Source: Nitrososphaerota archaeon
GTDB taxonomy: Archaea > Thermoproteota > Nitrososphaeria > Nitrososphaerales > Gagatemarchaeaceae
Length of the DNA: 64,000 bases
NCBI GenBank assembly: GCA_027320425.1
Contig: DAHVLJ010000022.1
Location: 1 to 64,000, forward strand
Direction: 5' to 3'
Shown here: one piece after another, positions 25,084 to 33,590 of the stretch
Position numbering within the stretch: the stretch's first letter is position 1
Layout of the letters: every line of letters begins with the position of its first letter
Made by a program: the position numbers and the translations under genes
Notes under the pieces: model-generated
What the model saw: only the letters and a program-made list of their open reading frames with translations
What the model was told of the DNA's origin: nothing
The model's database searches: none

Positions 25084-25278
25084 TCAGCGCCCGAGAGGCT
25101 TGAACTCGAAGCCGCACTTCACACAAACTCGCATGCCGGGAGTGTCTGTTATCACCTGCATGGTGCGGCATTTCGGGCACTCCACCGTGATGTTCGCGTT
25201 CTTTATCGTGCCGGAGTGCTCTGCCCTCACTTTGTTGATGGCATCGCTGTATGCGTCCCTTCTATAGCCTGGTGGCAT
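25084..25278 (-). CDS. Small zinc-ribbon protein (64 aa)
   Basis: A short protein with an N-terminal helix and a C-terminal ribbon: CPKC near residue 34 and CVKC near residue 53, then GFEFKPLGR. The spacing of about 16 residues is that of a classic zinc ribbon. Its role is unknown. Confidence 0.68.
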   Translation of the reverse strand: MPPGYRRDAYSDAINKVRAEHSGTIKNANITVECPKCRTMQVITDTPGMRVCVKCGFEFKPLGR

Positions 25279-25315
25279 AGCAGTTAGCGGAGATTTGCCT
25301 GGAGAAAAGGTTGTC

Positions 25316-25597
25316 CTATTTGACTTCCTCGAGCGTGAAGGTGAACCTTGCTCCGGCGAACTCGCCCGTGCTCACTCTTTCCCAGGCGACCTTGTAGGTC
25401 TTCGTCACGTTCGCCCCGATGATGCTGATCTGCTGTGGAACCTCAGAGAAGAGCTTCTCGACCTTGGCCGGGTCCTTCGTGAAGATGAGGCTCCTGCGCC
25501 TCTTCATGAGATACTTCACGGCGACATTCTGGTGCGCGTGACCCTCGACGGCTATCTTTTCGGCGCCGATATCGATGGTAAACGCTCTCTTTCCCAT
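25316..25597 (-). CDS. Hypothetical protein (93 aa)
   Basis: Compact alpha/beta protein starting MGKRAFTIDIG with a later strand pair (VTKTYKVAWERV, GARFTFTLEEV). ATG 25597 is chosen because ACTATTTACC is about 34 nt upstream; the frame extends further but without support. No family recognised. Confidence 0.58.
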   Translation of the reverse strand: MGKRAFTIDIGAEKIAVEGHAHQNVAVKYLMKRRRSLIFTKDPAKVEKLFSEVPQQISIIGANVTKTYKVAWERVSTGEFAGARFTFTLEEVK

Positions 25598-25692
25598 GTC
25601 AGTCCGATGGGTAGAGCTGAGATGGTAAATAGTTTCGGGGTCAAGGCGAGTGAACAAGGAACTCGAAATGTAGTCGGCAGAAGGTCCTCTTC

Positions 25693-26025
25693 TCAGGGCC
25701 GTTTGATGTTCGTGACTAGGAGTCTGAACTGGAGGGTCTTCCCAGCCATCGGATGCCTCCCGGTCTTGCCGTAAGCTTTCTCGGGAGGTAGCGTAATCTC
25801 CTTTGTCTCGTTGATCCTCATCCCCACGAGAGCGTCCTCGAACCCGCTGATTACCTGGTGCCTCCCGAGTACCACCTGGAGGGGTTTGTAGTCTCTAGCG
25901 GGGCTGTACAGGCCCGCACTGATCGCTTCCTGCTTCATGCTGGTGTCGAAGACCTTTCCTCCCGGAAACTTGCCGAGATAGTGCACCGACACCGTGTCGC
26001 CGTTCTGTGCTGCAACATCGCTCAT
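25693..26025 (-). CDS. FKBP-type peptidyl-prolyl isomerase
   Basis: A 110-aa FKBP domain that speeds proline isomerisation and may assist folding. The motifs GDTVSVHYLGKF, GGKVFDTS, VVLGRHQVISGFEDALVGMR, ETKEITLPPEKAYG and LQFRLLV are in the canonical order. An insertion between the second and third motifs is short, so the chaperone flap domain of SlyD-type enzymes is absent. ATG 26025 lies about 28 nt from ATTTAATTA, supporting a leaderless transcript and excluding the longer upstream frame. Confidence 0.92.
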   Translation of the reverse strand: MSDVAAQNGDTVSVHYLGKFPGGKVFDTSMKQEAISAGLYSPARDYKPLQVVLGRHQVISGFEDALVGMRINETKEITLPPEKAYGKTGRHPMAGKTLQFRLLVTNIKRP

Positions 26026-26736
26026 GACGTCGGACCAGCCCAGGGATGTAATTAAATGGAAAGCCGCCCCTCGCTGTCCTCGTCTGCCTGCCAGCTCCAT
26101 CCGCGGTCATCCTCCCGCGCTCCGTTCCAGCTTCGATTCGCATTCGAGCGCCGAACCGTAACAGGACTTCAGTGCGCGTTCGGGATTCTAACGCTTCTAC
26201 GGTCGAGTCCGGTGCTAAGCATGGAGCTCCACACCTCGCTCGGTCGAAGAAGGGTCATCCTCCTTCCCGTGCGCATCCATCCTCTTGCGTTTCGGCCCTC
26301 GCCTGCGCTTCTCCACCTTCCCGAAGCGTGGTCGTCAAACCGCGCCTGGCTCTGGCGAGCACAAGACCCCGCTCCTGACAGAAGGGCAGCCCGGAATATT
26401 CCCGACCTCGCGCGTAACCGGCGTCGACTCGGACTGCACCTCCAGCCATCAGCAGGGCCAACAGCGAGAGAGCTGACACTGTTCTAGTTTGGGAGCCTGT
26501 TATCTTGGCTTGACGCCAATTGCTGACAAAGGACAGATTTTCTGTTGACCATCGTATCACTGGGAGAGAAAAGAGGTCCGACCGAAGGCTAGTCCCGGCG
26601 AATTGAGCCGTGACACCGAGCTGATGACCTATGGTCGACCCATCGCGCCCCAAGCGGCGATGTCTCGGGTCGGCAGGGTGACTCGCTTCGGGGCAAGCAA
26701 AATAGCAGGGGAACGCACCCCGAAGCGGGAAGGGAA
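26026..26736. other. 711-bp region without a recognisable gene
   Basis: Apart from the FKBP promoter near 26053, several long frames overlap here on both strands (plus 26056-26487, minus 26255-26653), but their translations are rich in Arg, Ser and Pro with no domain, as expected for shadows in G+C-rich DNA. A minus-strand stretch near 26220-26330 encodes a very basic run (VEKRRRGPKRKRMD) in a 32-codon frame from GTG that could be a small protein. No tRNA, box C/D or SRP core was found. The right end may hold the promoter of the next gene (AAAATAG near 26700). Confidence 0.45.
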
Positions 26737-27399
26737 TTGCTCTTCAAGGACAGGGTAGATGCTGGCAGGAAGCTAGCTTTAGCGCTCGCACATCTAAAGG
26801 GGAAGGATGTGGTAGTCCTTGGCATCCCCAGGGGAGGGGTCGTCGTAGCCAACGAGGTGGCCTTGGCGTTGAATGCTACGCTTGACGTTGTAGTGACGAA
26901 GAAGATTGAGGCGCCGGGAGAGCCTGAGTATGCGCTGGGAGCGATCACTCAGGAAGGGGACGTAATCATGGACCGAGAGTCGGCAGAGTCCTTTGGAGCT
27001 GACCCTCGGTACCTGGACGAACAGATACGTCAGAAGAAGGAGGAAGTCAAGGACAGGATGGAGCGGCTCAGAGGGAAGGCACCATATCCGCGCCTGGAGG
27101 GGAGGACCGTGGTCATAGTGGACGACGGCATCGCGACAGGGAGTTCGGTCAGTGCGGCGGTGATCTCGGTGAGGAAGAGGAACCCCAAGGAGATAGTGGT
27201 GGCGGTCCCGGTTGCCCCCGCCGACGCAGTACAGTGGCTCACGGAAGACGGCTCCAAGGTCGTCTGCCTGCAGACGCCAGGGCCCTTCCTCGCCATAGGA
27301 GAGTTCTACGAGAACTTCGACCAGGTCGAAGACATCGAAATCAAGAGGGTGTTGGACGCCAGCGGGGCTCGTCGGTCCGGACAACATTTCAATGCTTAA
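26737..27399 (+). CDS. Phosphoribosyltransferase-family protein
   Basis: A 220-aa type I PRTase of the stand-alone kind. The PRPP loop reads VVIVDDGIATGSSV (about residues 123-136), and the N-terminal VVVLGIPRGGVVVANEVA and VVVTKKIEAPGEPEYALGAI contain the PPi loop and the flexible segment of the family. The target base or substrate is unclear. The start TTG 26737 has a purine-rich GGGAAGGGA just upstream. It precedes the pyr operon but ends near that operon's own promoter. Confidence 0.82.
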   Translation: MLFKDRVDAGRKLALALAHLKGKDVVVLGIPRGGVVVANEVALALNATLDVVVTKKIEAPGEPEYALGAITQEGDVIMDRESAESFGADPRYLDEQIRQKKEEVKDRMERLRGKAPYPRLEGRTVVIVDDGIATGSSVSAAVISVRKRNPKEIVVAVPVAPADAVQWLTEDGSKVVCLQTPGPFLAIGEFYENFDQVEDIEIKRVLDASGARRSGQHFNA

Positions 27400-27481
27400 A
27401 TCCGCACCTCGGCGCAACTTTGTGCGGGTTCAATTTCGAGAAGCGTCACGCTGAAAGAACCCGGTTGTGGAGGGTTCCTCA

Positions 27482-28099
27482 ATGTCTGATGTGATGGGTG
27501 GCAGGGTCGCCCTCGCTGAAGCGCTCTTTCGGATAGGGGCGCTGCGGTTCGGGAAGTTTACTCTTGCAAGCGGCAAGCAAAGCTCGTACTATCTGGACCT
27601 GAGGGTGGTACCCAGCGACCCACAGGCATACCAACTTACCGTTGCCGCGTACGTGGCCATGGCAAAGGAGATGGGCGAGCAGAGATTTGATGCGGTGGCA
27701 GGTATCGCTACCGCCGGGATCGCGTTCTCTTCGCCGCTGGCTTACTCTCTGAAAAAACCAATGTTGTATGTGAGAAGAGAGCAGAAGGGGCACGGGCTGG
27801 GGAAGCTCGTTGAAGGCGCGGTGAAGCCTGGATGGAAGGTCTTGCTGGTCGACGATTTGATTACGGACGGAGGAAGCAAGGTCGACGCGGTCGAGACCCT
27901 GAGAAAGTCAGGTTGCATGGTCAGCGACGTGATGGTCCTGGTGGACAGGCTCGAAGGGGGAAAAGCCACGCTGGAAGCGGCCGGAGCTAGGTTGCACGCC
28001 TTTGCCGACATCAAGAGCCTCGTAGAGACGCTGTACGAATCGAAGAGGGTCACCAAGGCTGACCTCCAAGCGGTACTCAAACAGATGGAGAAGAAGTAG
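27482..28099 (+). CDS. pyrE: Orotate phosphoribosyltransferase
   Basis: Converts orotate and PRPP to OMP in pyrimidine synthesis. The 205-aa protein has FTLASGKQSSYYLDLR at the N-terminus, KKPMLYVRREQKGHG (flexible loop) and the PRPP motif VLLVDDLITDGGSK. ATG 27482 follows GGAGGG by 7 nt; GTG 27467 is less likely. A TATA-like GCTTAAAT lies at about 27391-27398. It heads a pyrE-pyrD-pyrF operon. Confidence 0.93.
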   Translation: MSDVMGGRVALAEALFRIGALRFGKFTLASGKQSSYYLDLRVVPSDPQAYQLTVAAYVAMAKEMGEQRFDAVAGIATAGIAFSSPLAYSLKKPMLYVRREQKGHGLGKLVEGAVKPGWKVLLVDDLITDGGSKVDAVETLRKSGCMVSDVMVLVDRLEGGKATLEAAGARLHAFADIKSLVETLYESKRVTKADLQAVLKQMEKK

Positions 28100-28121
28100 C
28101 CTGAGCGTCGATGCAATCAAG

Positions 28122-29027
28122 GTGAAGATGGGGAGTCTGCACCTGTCCAACCCCACCGTGCTAGCCTCCGGAGTACATGGCAGCTCGCTGGAAAAGGTGC
28201 TTCAGGCGCTCAGATTTGGGGCAGGAGCGGCGGTGACGAAATCCGTGGGCACCGTTCCAAGAGAGGGATACCCCGAGCCTACCCTCGTTGAGGTAGGGGA
28301 CGGAATGGTCAACGCGGCGGGCCTCCCGAACCCAGGTGCAAAGGAGTTTTCGCGCCAGCTCGGCAAGCTCGAAGGCAAGCAACTGCCCGTGTTCGTTTCA
28401 ATCTTCGGAGGGGATGAATCAGAGTTCGCCGAAGTCGTGAGAACCCTAGACCGCAATGACTTCGCCGCCTATGAGCTGAACCTGAGCTGCCCCCATGTGG
28501 CAGGGGTCGGGACAGAAATCGGGCATTCGCCAGATCTTGTTGCCAAGGTCACGAAAGCTGTCAGAGCGAACACGAAGAAGCCTGTTTTCGCCAAGCTCTC
28601 TCCCAACACAGACAGGCTCATCGATGTGGCTTCTGCGGCCGTAGAGGCGGGGGCCGACGGGCTGACCGCGGTGAACACTGTGAAGGCGTTCCCAATCGAT
28701 GTTGAGACAGGGAAGCGTGCTCTCTGGAACGGGCGAGGAGGCCTATCAGGAAGCGCGATACGCCAAGTGGCGCTGAGATGCGTCTACGACCTTAGAGAGG
28801 AATTCGACGTCCCGATAATGGGGTGCGGTGGGATTGCCACCTGGGAGGACGCGGTCCGCATGTTCCTGGCCGGGGCTGATGCGGTGCAGTTGGGCACATC
28901 GACGTTAGATGGATTCGAGGTCTTCCACCAGATCAATGTCGGGATCATCGAGTACTTGGAACGCAAAGGGATTGCCAGGCTGGGCGAGCTTAAAGGCGGA
29001 GCCCAAAGTGGAGGGACCCCGAAATGA
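28122..29027 (+). CDS. pyrD: Dihydroorotate dehydrogenase
   Basis: FMN enzyme of 301 aa (class 1B-like) oxidising dihydroorotate to orotate. Motifs: LSNPTVLASG, GAAVTKSVGTVPREGYPEP, GMVNAAGLPNPG, NLSCPH, FAKLSPN, VNTVKA and MGCGGIATWEDAVRMFLAGADAVQLGTS, the FMN phosphate site. The start is GTG 28122 or ATG 28128. No electron-transfer pyrK partner is adjacent. It overlaps pyrF by 4 nt (ATGA). Confidence 0.94.
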   Translation: MKMGSLHLSNPTVLASGVHGSSLEKVLQALRFGAGAAVTKSVGTVPREGYPEPTLVEVGDGMVNAAGLPNPGAKEFSRQLGKLEGKQLPVFVSIFGGDESEFAEVVRTLDRNDFAAYELNLSCPHVAGVGTEIGHSPDLVAKVTKAVRANTKKPVFAKLSPNTDRLIDVASAAVEAGADGLTAVNTVKAFPIDVETGKRALWNGRGGLSGSAIRQVALRCVYDLREEFDVPIMGCGGIATWEDAVRMFLAGADAVQLGTSTLDGFEVFHQINVGIIEYLERKGIARLGELKGGAQSGGTPK

Positions 29028-29749
29028 CGTTCAAAGAGAAACTGAGACAGTCAGCCGAAAAGCATGGGAGCAAAGTGATACTCGCGCTGGACTTCAGCGA
29101 TCCCTATGACGCAAGGCTGGCAAAAGCCGAGAAGGTGTTAGATGCCACCAAAGGAGAAATCGCCGGGGTTAAGGTCAACCACCACCTCATCCTTCCCTAT
29201 GGGCTTACTGGACTCAGTACAGTCATAGGCATATGCCGCGCGGAAAGGCTCCCTCTCATCGCCGACCTCAAGATGAACGACATCGAGGCGACCAACATCA
29301 ACATCGTAGACTCGCTCACCGCTTATGGGTTCGACGCTGTGATCGCCAACCCGTTCGTCGGCAGGGAGGAGGGCCTCGGAAAGGCTGTCGAAAGAATCCA
29401 TGCCAACCAGGGAGGAATAATCTTCCTTGTATACATGAGCCACAAGGGAGCAGACGAGGGATACCATCTCCGTCTTGAAGACGGGGAACCGATTTACCGG
29501 GTCTTCGCGACCAGGGCCAGAGAATGGGGGGCAGATGGAGTAATCGTCTCGGCGAAGGCGACCAACAAGATCGCCGAGATCAGAGGAATCGTGGGAGACA
29601 GTTGCCTGATCCTCACCCCGGGCGTAGGTGCCCAGGGAGGCGAAGCCTCCGACAGCCTGGGAGCGGGGGCGGACTATGTGATAGTAGGAAGGTCGCTGAC
29701 CGGGTCATCTGACCCGCTGAAGGCTGTCCGTGCGTTAAACTCGAGCTAG
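29024..29749 (+). CDS. pyrF: Orotidine 5'-phosphate decarboxylase
   Basis: Decarboxylates OMP to UMP. The 241-aa TIM barrel has LALDFSDPYDA, the catalytic Lys/Asp array in ADLKMNDIEATN (D-x-K-x-x-D), GTPGVG-like LTPGVGAQGG and the phosphate-binding YVIVGRSLTGSSDP. Its ATG overlaps the pyrD stop, so the genes are translationally coupled. Confidence 0.94.
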   Translation: MTFKEKLRQSAEKHGSKVILALDFSDPYDARLAKAEKVLDATKGEIAGVKVNHHLILPYGLTGLSTVIGICRAERLPLIADLKMNDIEATNINIVDSLTAYGFDAVIANPFVGREEGLGKAVERIHANQGGIIFLVYMSHKGADEGYHLRLEDGEPIYRVFATRAREWGADGVIVSAKATNKIAEIRGIVGDSCLILTPGVGAQGGEASDSLGAGADYVIVGRSLTGSSDPLKAVRALNSS

Positions 29750-29800
29750 TTCCATCTGCCTTGTCTCAGCTTCTAGCATGTCCGTGGGCATACCGTGCCG

Positions 29801-30178
29801 CTAGATTGCCAGGCTAGCATAATAGTCCCAGATTTTCCGTTGAGACTCTTTGACGTAATTCATTTCAACCGCGGAGAGCTTGGGGTCTGACGCCCTTTCG
29901 TAGGGCCGTCTAAGAGACGCGGGAAGGCCGGCATCGCAAAAGAATCCACCCCCAGGAAATCCCGTGTCCTTGCGGACGATTATGGCCGCGAACCCCGGGG
30001 CGCCTCTAGCATACTCCGCCCTGTCGACAGCGGCGATGGCGTTGAAGAGCGGCGGCCCCCTGGATACGCCCATGATTTTCATCAGCTGCCCATATGTGAG
30101 AGTACCTCTGACCCTTGCGACATTCACCAGCTCCTTCCTCAGTACCTCGAGCTCCTGACCCGGGTCGTTCGTGCTCAT
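29801..30178 (-). CDS. Hypothetical protein (125 aa)
   Basis: Starts with a helix-turn-helix-like stretch (ELVNVARVRGTLTYGQLMKIMG), followed by FAAIIVRKDTGFPGGGFF and a C-terminal helix with QRKIWDYYA. The middle resembles small winged-helix or DNA-repair-like domains, but I cannot place it in a family. A promoter-like GCTTTAGG lies about 25 nt before ATG 30178. Confidence 0.6.
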   Translation of the reverse strand: MSTNDPGQELEVLRKELVNVARVRGTLTYGQLMKIMGVSRGPPLFNAIAAVDRAEYARGAPGFAAIIVRKDTGFPGGGFFCDAGLPASLRRPYERASDPKLSAVEMNYVKESQRKIWDYYASLAI

Positions 30179-30253
30179 CCGACAGCTCCGAGCCTAAAGC
30201 GCATTGAACCCATGGATGCCGCGTCTTACCAGATATAACGGATGTCCCGCGAC

Positions 30254-30766
30254 TCAGGATTCGAGGCTTCGCGCTACCTTGAACTGGTCTCCTACGATTG
30301 ATCTCATGTTGAGGAGGCCGAGAGGTCTACCATGGTCAGTCACGAAGACGGTCCTGATTCGGTGTTTGGCCATGAGCTTTACGCCCTCGGAGAGAGGTTC
30401 GTCTGCTTCTATTGATATCATGGGAGACGTCATAATCTTGCGGACAGAAACGGTAGATGAGATCAGGTCGTCTGCGGCCACCCTGTTCAAGACGTCCCTC
30501 TCAGTGAGAATCCCCTTCGGTTCCCCCTTGATCAACACTAGTATGTTTCCCGCCCCTCTTTCCCTCATCATCTGGGCAGCTTTCAGTACAGACTCATTCG
30601 CGTCAATCATAAGAGGGTCGGTCTTCACGAAGTTCCTAACCGTCGGAGCCTTGGACTCTGACGCTTCAATCCAGAAGGTCAGCGAGTAGTGGCAGTTCGG
30701 GCACTCTTCCGGGGTCAGCTCTCCTTCAAAAATGTGCCCACAACGGTAGCATTCCCACCTAGCCAT
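30254..30766 (-). CDS. Zinc-ribbon/CBS-pair regulatory protein
   Basis: A 170-aa protein. Residues 6-25 form a rubredoxin-like ribbon (CYRC...CPNC) as in rubrerythrins. The rest is a CBS pair (Bateman module), with FVKTDPLMIDANESVLKAAQMM, GILTERDVLNRVAADDL, the second repeat beginning RKIMTSPMISIEADEPLSEG and ending TDHGRPLGLLNMRS. CBS pairs sense adenine nucleotides or other ligands; the output is unknown. A TATA-like CTTAATATAC lies near 30795. Confidence 0.87.
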   Translation of the reverse strand: MARWECYRCGHIFEGELTPEECPNCHYSLTFWIEASESKAPTVRNFVKTDPLMIDANESVLKAAQMMRERGAGNILVLIKGEPKGILTERDVLNRVAADDLISSTVSVRKIMTSPMISIEADEPLSEGVKLMAKHRIRTVFVTDHGRPLGLLNMRSIVGDQFKVARSLES

Positions 30767-30817
30767 GCCCTATGGAAAGGCGCTTCTGTAGTATATTAAG
30801 AACGTGGGGCCAGTGTT

Positions 30818-31150
30818 CTACCGCGTGTTGGGAACCGGGTCTTCCTTCGGTGACGTCGCAATCAGCCGTCGCGCTTTCTGCTGGCATGTCGACGCGTTGT
30901 CCGCATAATACTTCCACGTAGTGTAGCTTTGCTCCACCTTCGCAAGCAACAGAAGGATGTCTGCGGCCTGAAGATAGTGGGAGACCGCTGCACCTTGCGC
31001 GCCAGCTTTCTCCTCAGAGGCAGCGTCAGCCATCAATTGCTCCGCATACCATCTCAGTTTCTGCGAGCGGGTCATCGATTGGTTTGGCCCTGACTGAGGA
31101 CTGGGTTTGGGCGGGGCCTGCATGGACTCTCGGGATGCCGATGACGGCAA
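30818..31150 (-). CDS. Stand-alone MIT-like three-helix protein
   Basis: After a Pro/Ser/Gln-rich N-terminus, residues about 30-100 form three amphipathic helices: KLRWYAEQLMADAASEEKAG, GAAVSHYLQAADILLLLAKV and YADNASTCQQKARRLIA. Spacing and the A-x6-G-x4-A-x2-YxxA pattern resemble the MIT domain, which in Vps4/CdvC binds ESCRT-III tails. No AAA+ domain follows. The start may be ATG 31150 or ATG 31123. With a CdvB gene in the same window, a role in the Cdv system is possible but inferred. Confidence 0.55.
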   Translation of the reverse strand: MPSSASRESMQAPPKPSPQSGPNQSMTRSQKLRWYAEQLMADAASEEKAGAQGAAVSHYLQAADILLLLAKVEQSYTTWKYYADNASTCQQKARRLIATSPKEDPVPNTR

Positions 31151-31202
31151 AAGACGGAAGAGTCACATTTCTTTGACGGAGGTGAGAACCTCTAGGAATC
31201 TT

Positions 31203-31685
31203 TCAGCTGAACGTGATGGCGGTCCCGACCGCTATCCCGTTGGCCGAGGCGAAACCTGCCCCTGCTTCAATCACGAAGTCGGCAGGCGAAGTTGGCGTAT
31301 AGATAGTGCAGAGGCTCGAGTTGTAGCACGACGGAGCCCCTGACACCAGATAGACCACCCTTGCAGAGCTCCCGGTGGAGTTGATCCAGATTATGTCAAG
31401 GCTTGAATTGGTGTCATACATCCAAAAGGACCACTCGTTTGCCGAAGGGAAGACGAAGAGCATGGTCGTCGACCGTGTGATGGTGGTGTTCATCAGTCCT
31501 TTCAGTCTCTCCGGCTGTGTCGTGGCAGTGTAGTTGAAAGCGTAGGTCCTTCCGTTGACAGTGAACGAAGACGGGACGCCGGCGGTGACTGACCCTGGCG
31601 GCAGGGAGAAGACGTAGTATCCGTAGCCTGCTATGACAAGCATCGCAACGAACGCGGTCACATAGATGATCTTCAGCGAGGGCAC
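31203..31685 (-). CDS. Membrane-anchored DUF192 protein
   Basis: A 160-aa protein with an N-terminal signal-anchor helix (IIYVTAFVAMLVIAGYGYYVF) and a DUF192 domain: ERLKGLMNTTITRSTTMLFVFP, FWMYDTNSSLDIIWI and a C-terminal VIEAGAGFASANGI. DUF192 proteins are small extracytoplasmic beta domains of unknown function. GTG 31685 lies about 29 nt past GAAATACTCA. NxT/S sites suggest surface glycosylation. Confidence 0.85.
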   Translation of the reverse strand: MPSLKIIYVTAFVAMLVIAGYGYYVFSLPPGSVTAGVPSSFTVNGRTYAFNYTATTQPERLKGLMNTTITRSTTMLFVFPSANEWSFWMYDTNSSLDIIWINSTGSSARVVYLVSGAPSCYNSSLCTIYTPTSPADFVIEAGAGFASANGIAVGTAITFS

Positions 31686-31867
31686 TGATTACCTACCACC
31701 GCTATGAGTATTTCAGATGTCCGCCTTACCACACCCCGAGACTTCGCGCGTAGGTTCCTGTCCCATGCAGGACCACAGCTTCGGACTTTCCAGAACGCAG
31801 TGGGCGCTTGGGGCCCCGAAGTTGTGAGCCCACGCTTGTTTTTTAAAGAGCCTGCGCGCCGTGGCTT

Positions 31868-32494
31868 TTGAGACTCCTGAGAGATGTGAACAACGGCCTC
31901 GGTTACAGTCCAGAGGTGAGCCCGAGAGATGCGGACGTCATACGCGCCATCGGAGATGAGGGACTTTCAGTGTTCACTTTCGATGGTCTCAGGAGAATCA
32001 CGCGATCTCATCCGGAGACCCTTTCAAGAATCCTGGACAGGCTGGAAGACAGCGGGCTGGTAGTGAGGACCCCTGAAGGGTATTCCGTGACGGAAAAGGC
32101 GATGAAAGTGCTCGGTCCGAGGCAAACAGCGAGCGCGACGCATTCCGTTCCGATACTGCACACCTTCCTTCCATACGAAGCCAGCGCGGAGAAAATCGTT
32201 GCCGCCCTCAAGGGGAGATGGCTGGATAACATCAGATGGGTGGGCATGGCTGATGGCGAAGATGGGATAGTGATGAAATGGGTGACCGATGATGGCGGTG
32301 CTATTGTGGATGCTAAGTTCTCTGCCGGTCAGCTCGACATCGAAGCCAAGGTCGCTGATGACTCTGACCTTCCGAAGGCGGTGCGTGCGGCTCATCAACT
32401 GGTCGGAAGGATGTCAAGGCTATACGCGAGCCCGAGGCCTGGGAGCAGGACGGCCCTCATGCGTATAGGGCACTCCATGCCTTATGCTATGTGA
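31868..32494 (+). CDS. Winged-helix transcriptional regulator
   Basis: A 208-aa protein with an N-terminal winged helix (DADVIRAIGDEGLSVFTFDGLRR as helices, SHPETLSRILDRLEDSGLV as recognition helix, RTPEGYSVTEKAM as wing), like ArsR/MarR-type DNA-binding domains. The C-terminal domain (MKWVTDDGGAIVDAKF, LDIEAKVADDSDL) is not recognised. The TTG start is about 24 nt past TTTTTTAAAG, a strong TATA-like box, so the message is probably leaderless. Confidence 0.7.
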   Translation: MRLLRDVNNGLGYSPEVSPRDADVIRAIGDEGLSVFTFDGLRRITRSHPETLSRILDRLEDSGLVVRTPEGYSVTEKAMKVLGPRQTASATHSVPILHTFLPYEASAEKIVAALKGRWLDNIRWVGMADGEDGIVMKWVTDDGGAIVDAKFSAGQLDIEAKVADDSDLPKAVRAAHQLVGRMSRLYASPRPGSRTALMRIGHSMPYAM

Positions 32495-32563
32495 GCAGAC
32501 AACTCTCGAACCCGCTCAACAAGTATGCCGTCCATCTGACCGTTTGCTGGTGAATTCGACAAA

Positions 32564-33478
32564 ATGATTGGTACTGAAGGGATTCAGCTGTTGCAGTCTT
32601 TTTCAAACGCTGTGACTGAGCTGGCAGAAAGCGTCTCGCCATCCGTGGCGAGCGTGAACGCAGGGAGGAGAAGCGGCACTGGAATCGTCTGGTCAGAGGA
32701 TGGGTTGATTGTAACAGCGAACCACGTGGTCGGCCAATCGGCGTCTCCAACCGTGACCCTTGGAGATGGGAGGGAACTCCCCGCGAGGGTGGTGGGCATA
32801 GACAGCTACTCGGATTTCGCGCTCCTCAAAGTCGACGCGAGCGGATTGTCGCCGATAAGACAAGGGAACGCCGACGACGTCAAAGTGGGCCAGTTCGTGT
32901 TGGCTCTCGCTAACCCTCAAGGGAGGAAGGCGTCGGCTACTTCCGGTATAATCACGAGCCGAAGGAGAAGTATGAGAGGGTTCTGGGGAGTGATGATCGA
33001 GGACGCAGTGATATCCGACGCGAAGCTCAACCCAGGTTACTCGGGGGGCCCGCTGGTCGACGCGTCAGGAAGACTCTTGGGGATGAACGTGGCCTATTTC
33101 GCAGGCAGAGGGGTCGCAATCTCCGTCGACGCCCTGAAAGAGGTCGCATCCAGGGTCGTTAGAGACGGGAAAGTGAAGAAGGGGTTCCTCGGGGTAGTGG
33201 TCGAGCCGATGGAGCTGCCAGAAGACCTGGCGAATTCATCTGAAGTGAACCAAACCGAAGGCCTGCTCGTCAGATCCGTGGAACCAGGGTCTCCGGCAAG
33301 GGTTTCAGGGGTAGTAATGGGTGATGTCATTCTGAAGCTGGGCGACGCGAAGGCCACTGATGAGTACGAACTTCATCGGGCGCTCACTGGAGGAGTAGTG
33401 GGCAAGCAGGTGACGCTGACTGTACTCCGAGCCGAGAAGATTGCAGAACTGAAAGTGACACCGAAGGAGGCGGACTAG
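32564..33478 (+). CDS. HtrA/DegP-like trypsin-type serine protease with PDZ domain
   Basis: A 304-aa S1C-family protease. The catalytic His is in TANHVVG, Asp in YSDFALLKVD and Ser in NPGYSGGPLVD, followed by AISVDALKEVA. A PDZ domain covers about residues 205-295 (GLLVRSVEPGSPARVSGVVMGDVILKLGD). There is no signal peptide or membrane helix, so it appears cytoplasmic, unusual for HtrA but seen in archaea. ATG 32564. Confidence 0.9.
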   Translation: MIGTEGIQLLQSFSNAVTELAESVSPSVASVNAGRRSGTGIVWSEDGLIVTANHVVGQSASPTVTLGDGRELPARVVGIDSYSDFALLKVDASGLSPIRQGNADDVKVGQFVLALANPQGRKASATSGIITSRRRSMRGFWGVMIEDAVISDAKLNPGYSGGPLVDASGRLLGMNVAYFAGRGVAISVDALKEVASRVVRDGKVKKGFLGVVVEPMELPEDLANSSEVNQTEGLLVRSVEPGSPARVSGVVMGDVILKLGDAKATDEYELHRALTGGVVGKQVTLTVLRAEKIAELKVTPKEAD

Positions 33479-33506
33479 ATTGCTCCGACTCGTCATGGGG
33501 TCACTC

Positions 33507-33550
33507 CCCAGGGAGCCCTATTTCCCGCAGCCGGGCGCGCCCAGGGAGCC
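33507..33550. repeat. Short direct repeat CCCAGGGAGCC, two copies
   Basis: CCCAGGGAGCC occurs at 33507-33517 and again at 33540-33550, between the HtrA-like gene and the next gene. It may be chance or a small regulatory or termination element. A G+C-rich segment and no TATA-like box surround it. Confidence 0.3.
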
Positions 33551-33590
33551 GCTCCCTCCTCTACGACCCCCTAGCTAGCGGCGGGCTGGG

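Noticed and set aside
26056-26487. Plus-strand 143-aa ORF after the FKBP gene
   Set aside because: Runs of Arg, Ser and Leu with no domain; its first ATG sits in the FKBP promoter. Probably a G+C-driven open frame.
26255-26653. Minus-strand 132-aa ORF
   Set aside because: Low-complexity Arg/Ala/Gly end and no promoter or domain.
26600-26660. Possible box C/D sRNA near TGATGA
   Set aside because: C box lacks the required purine, and D and D' boxes at proper spacing are missing.
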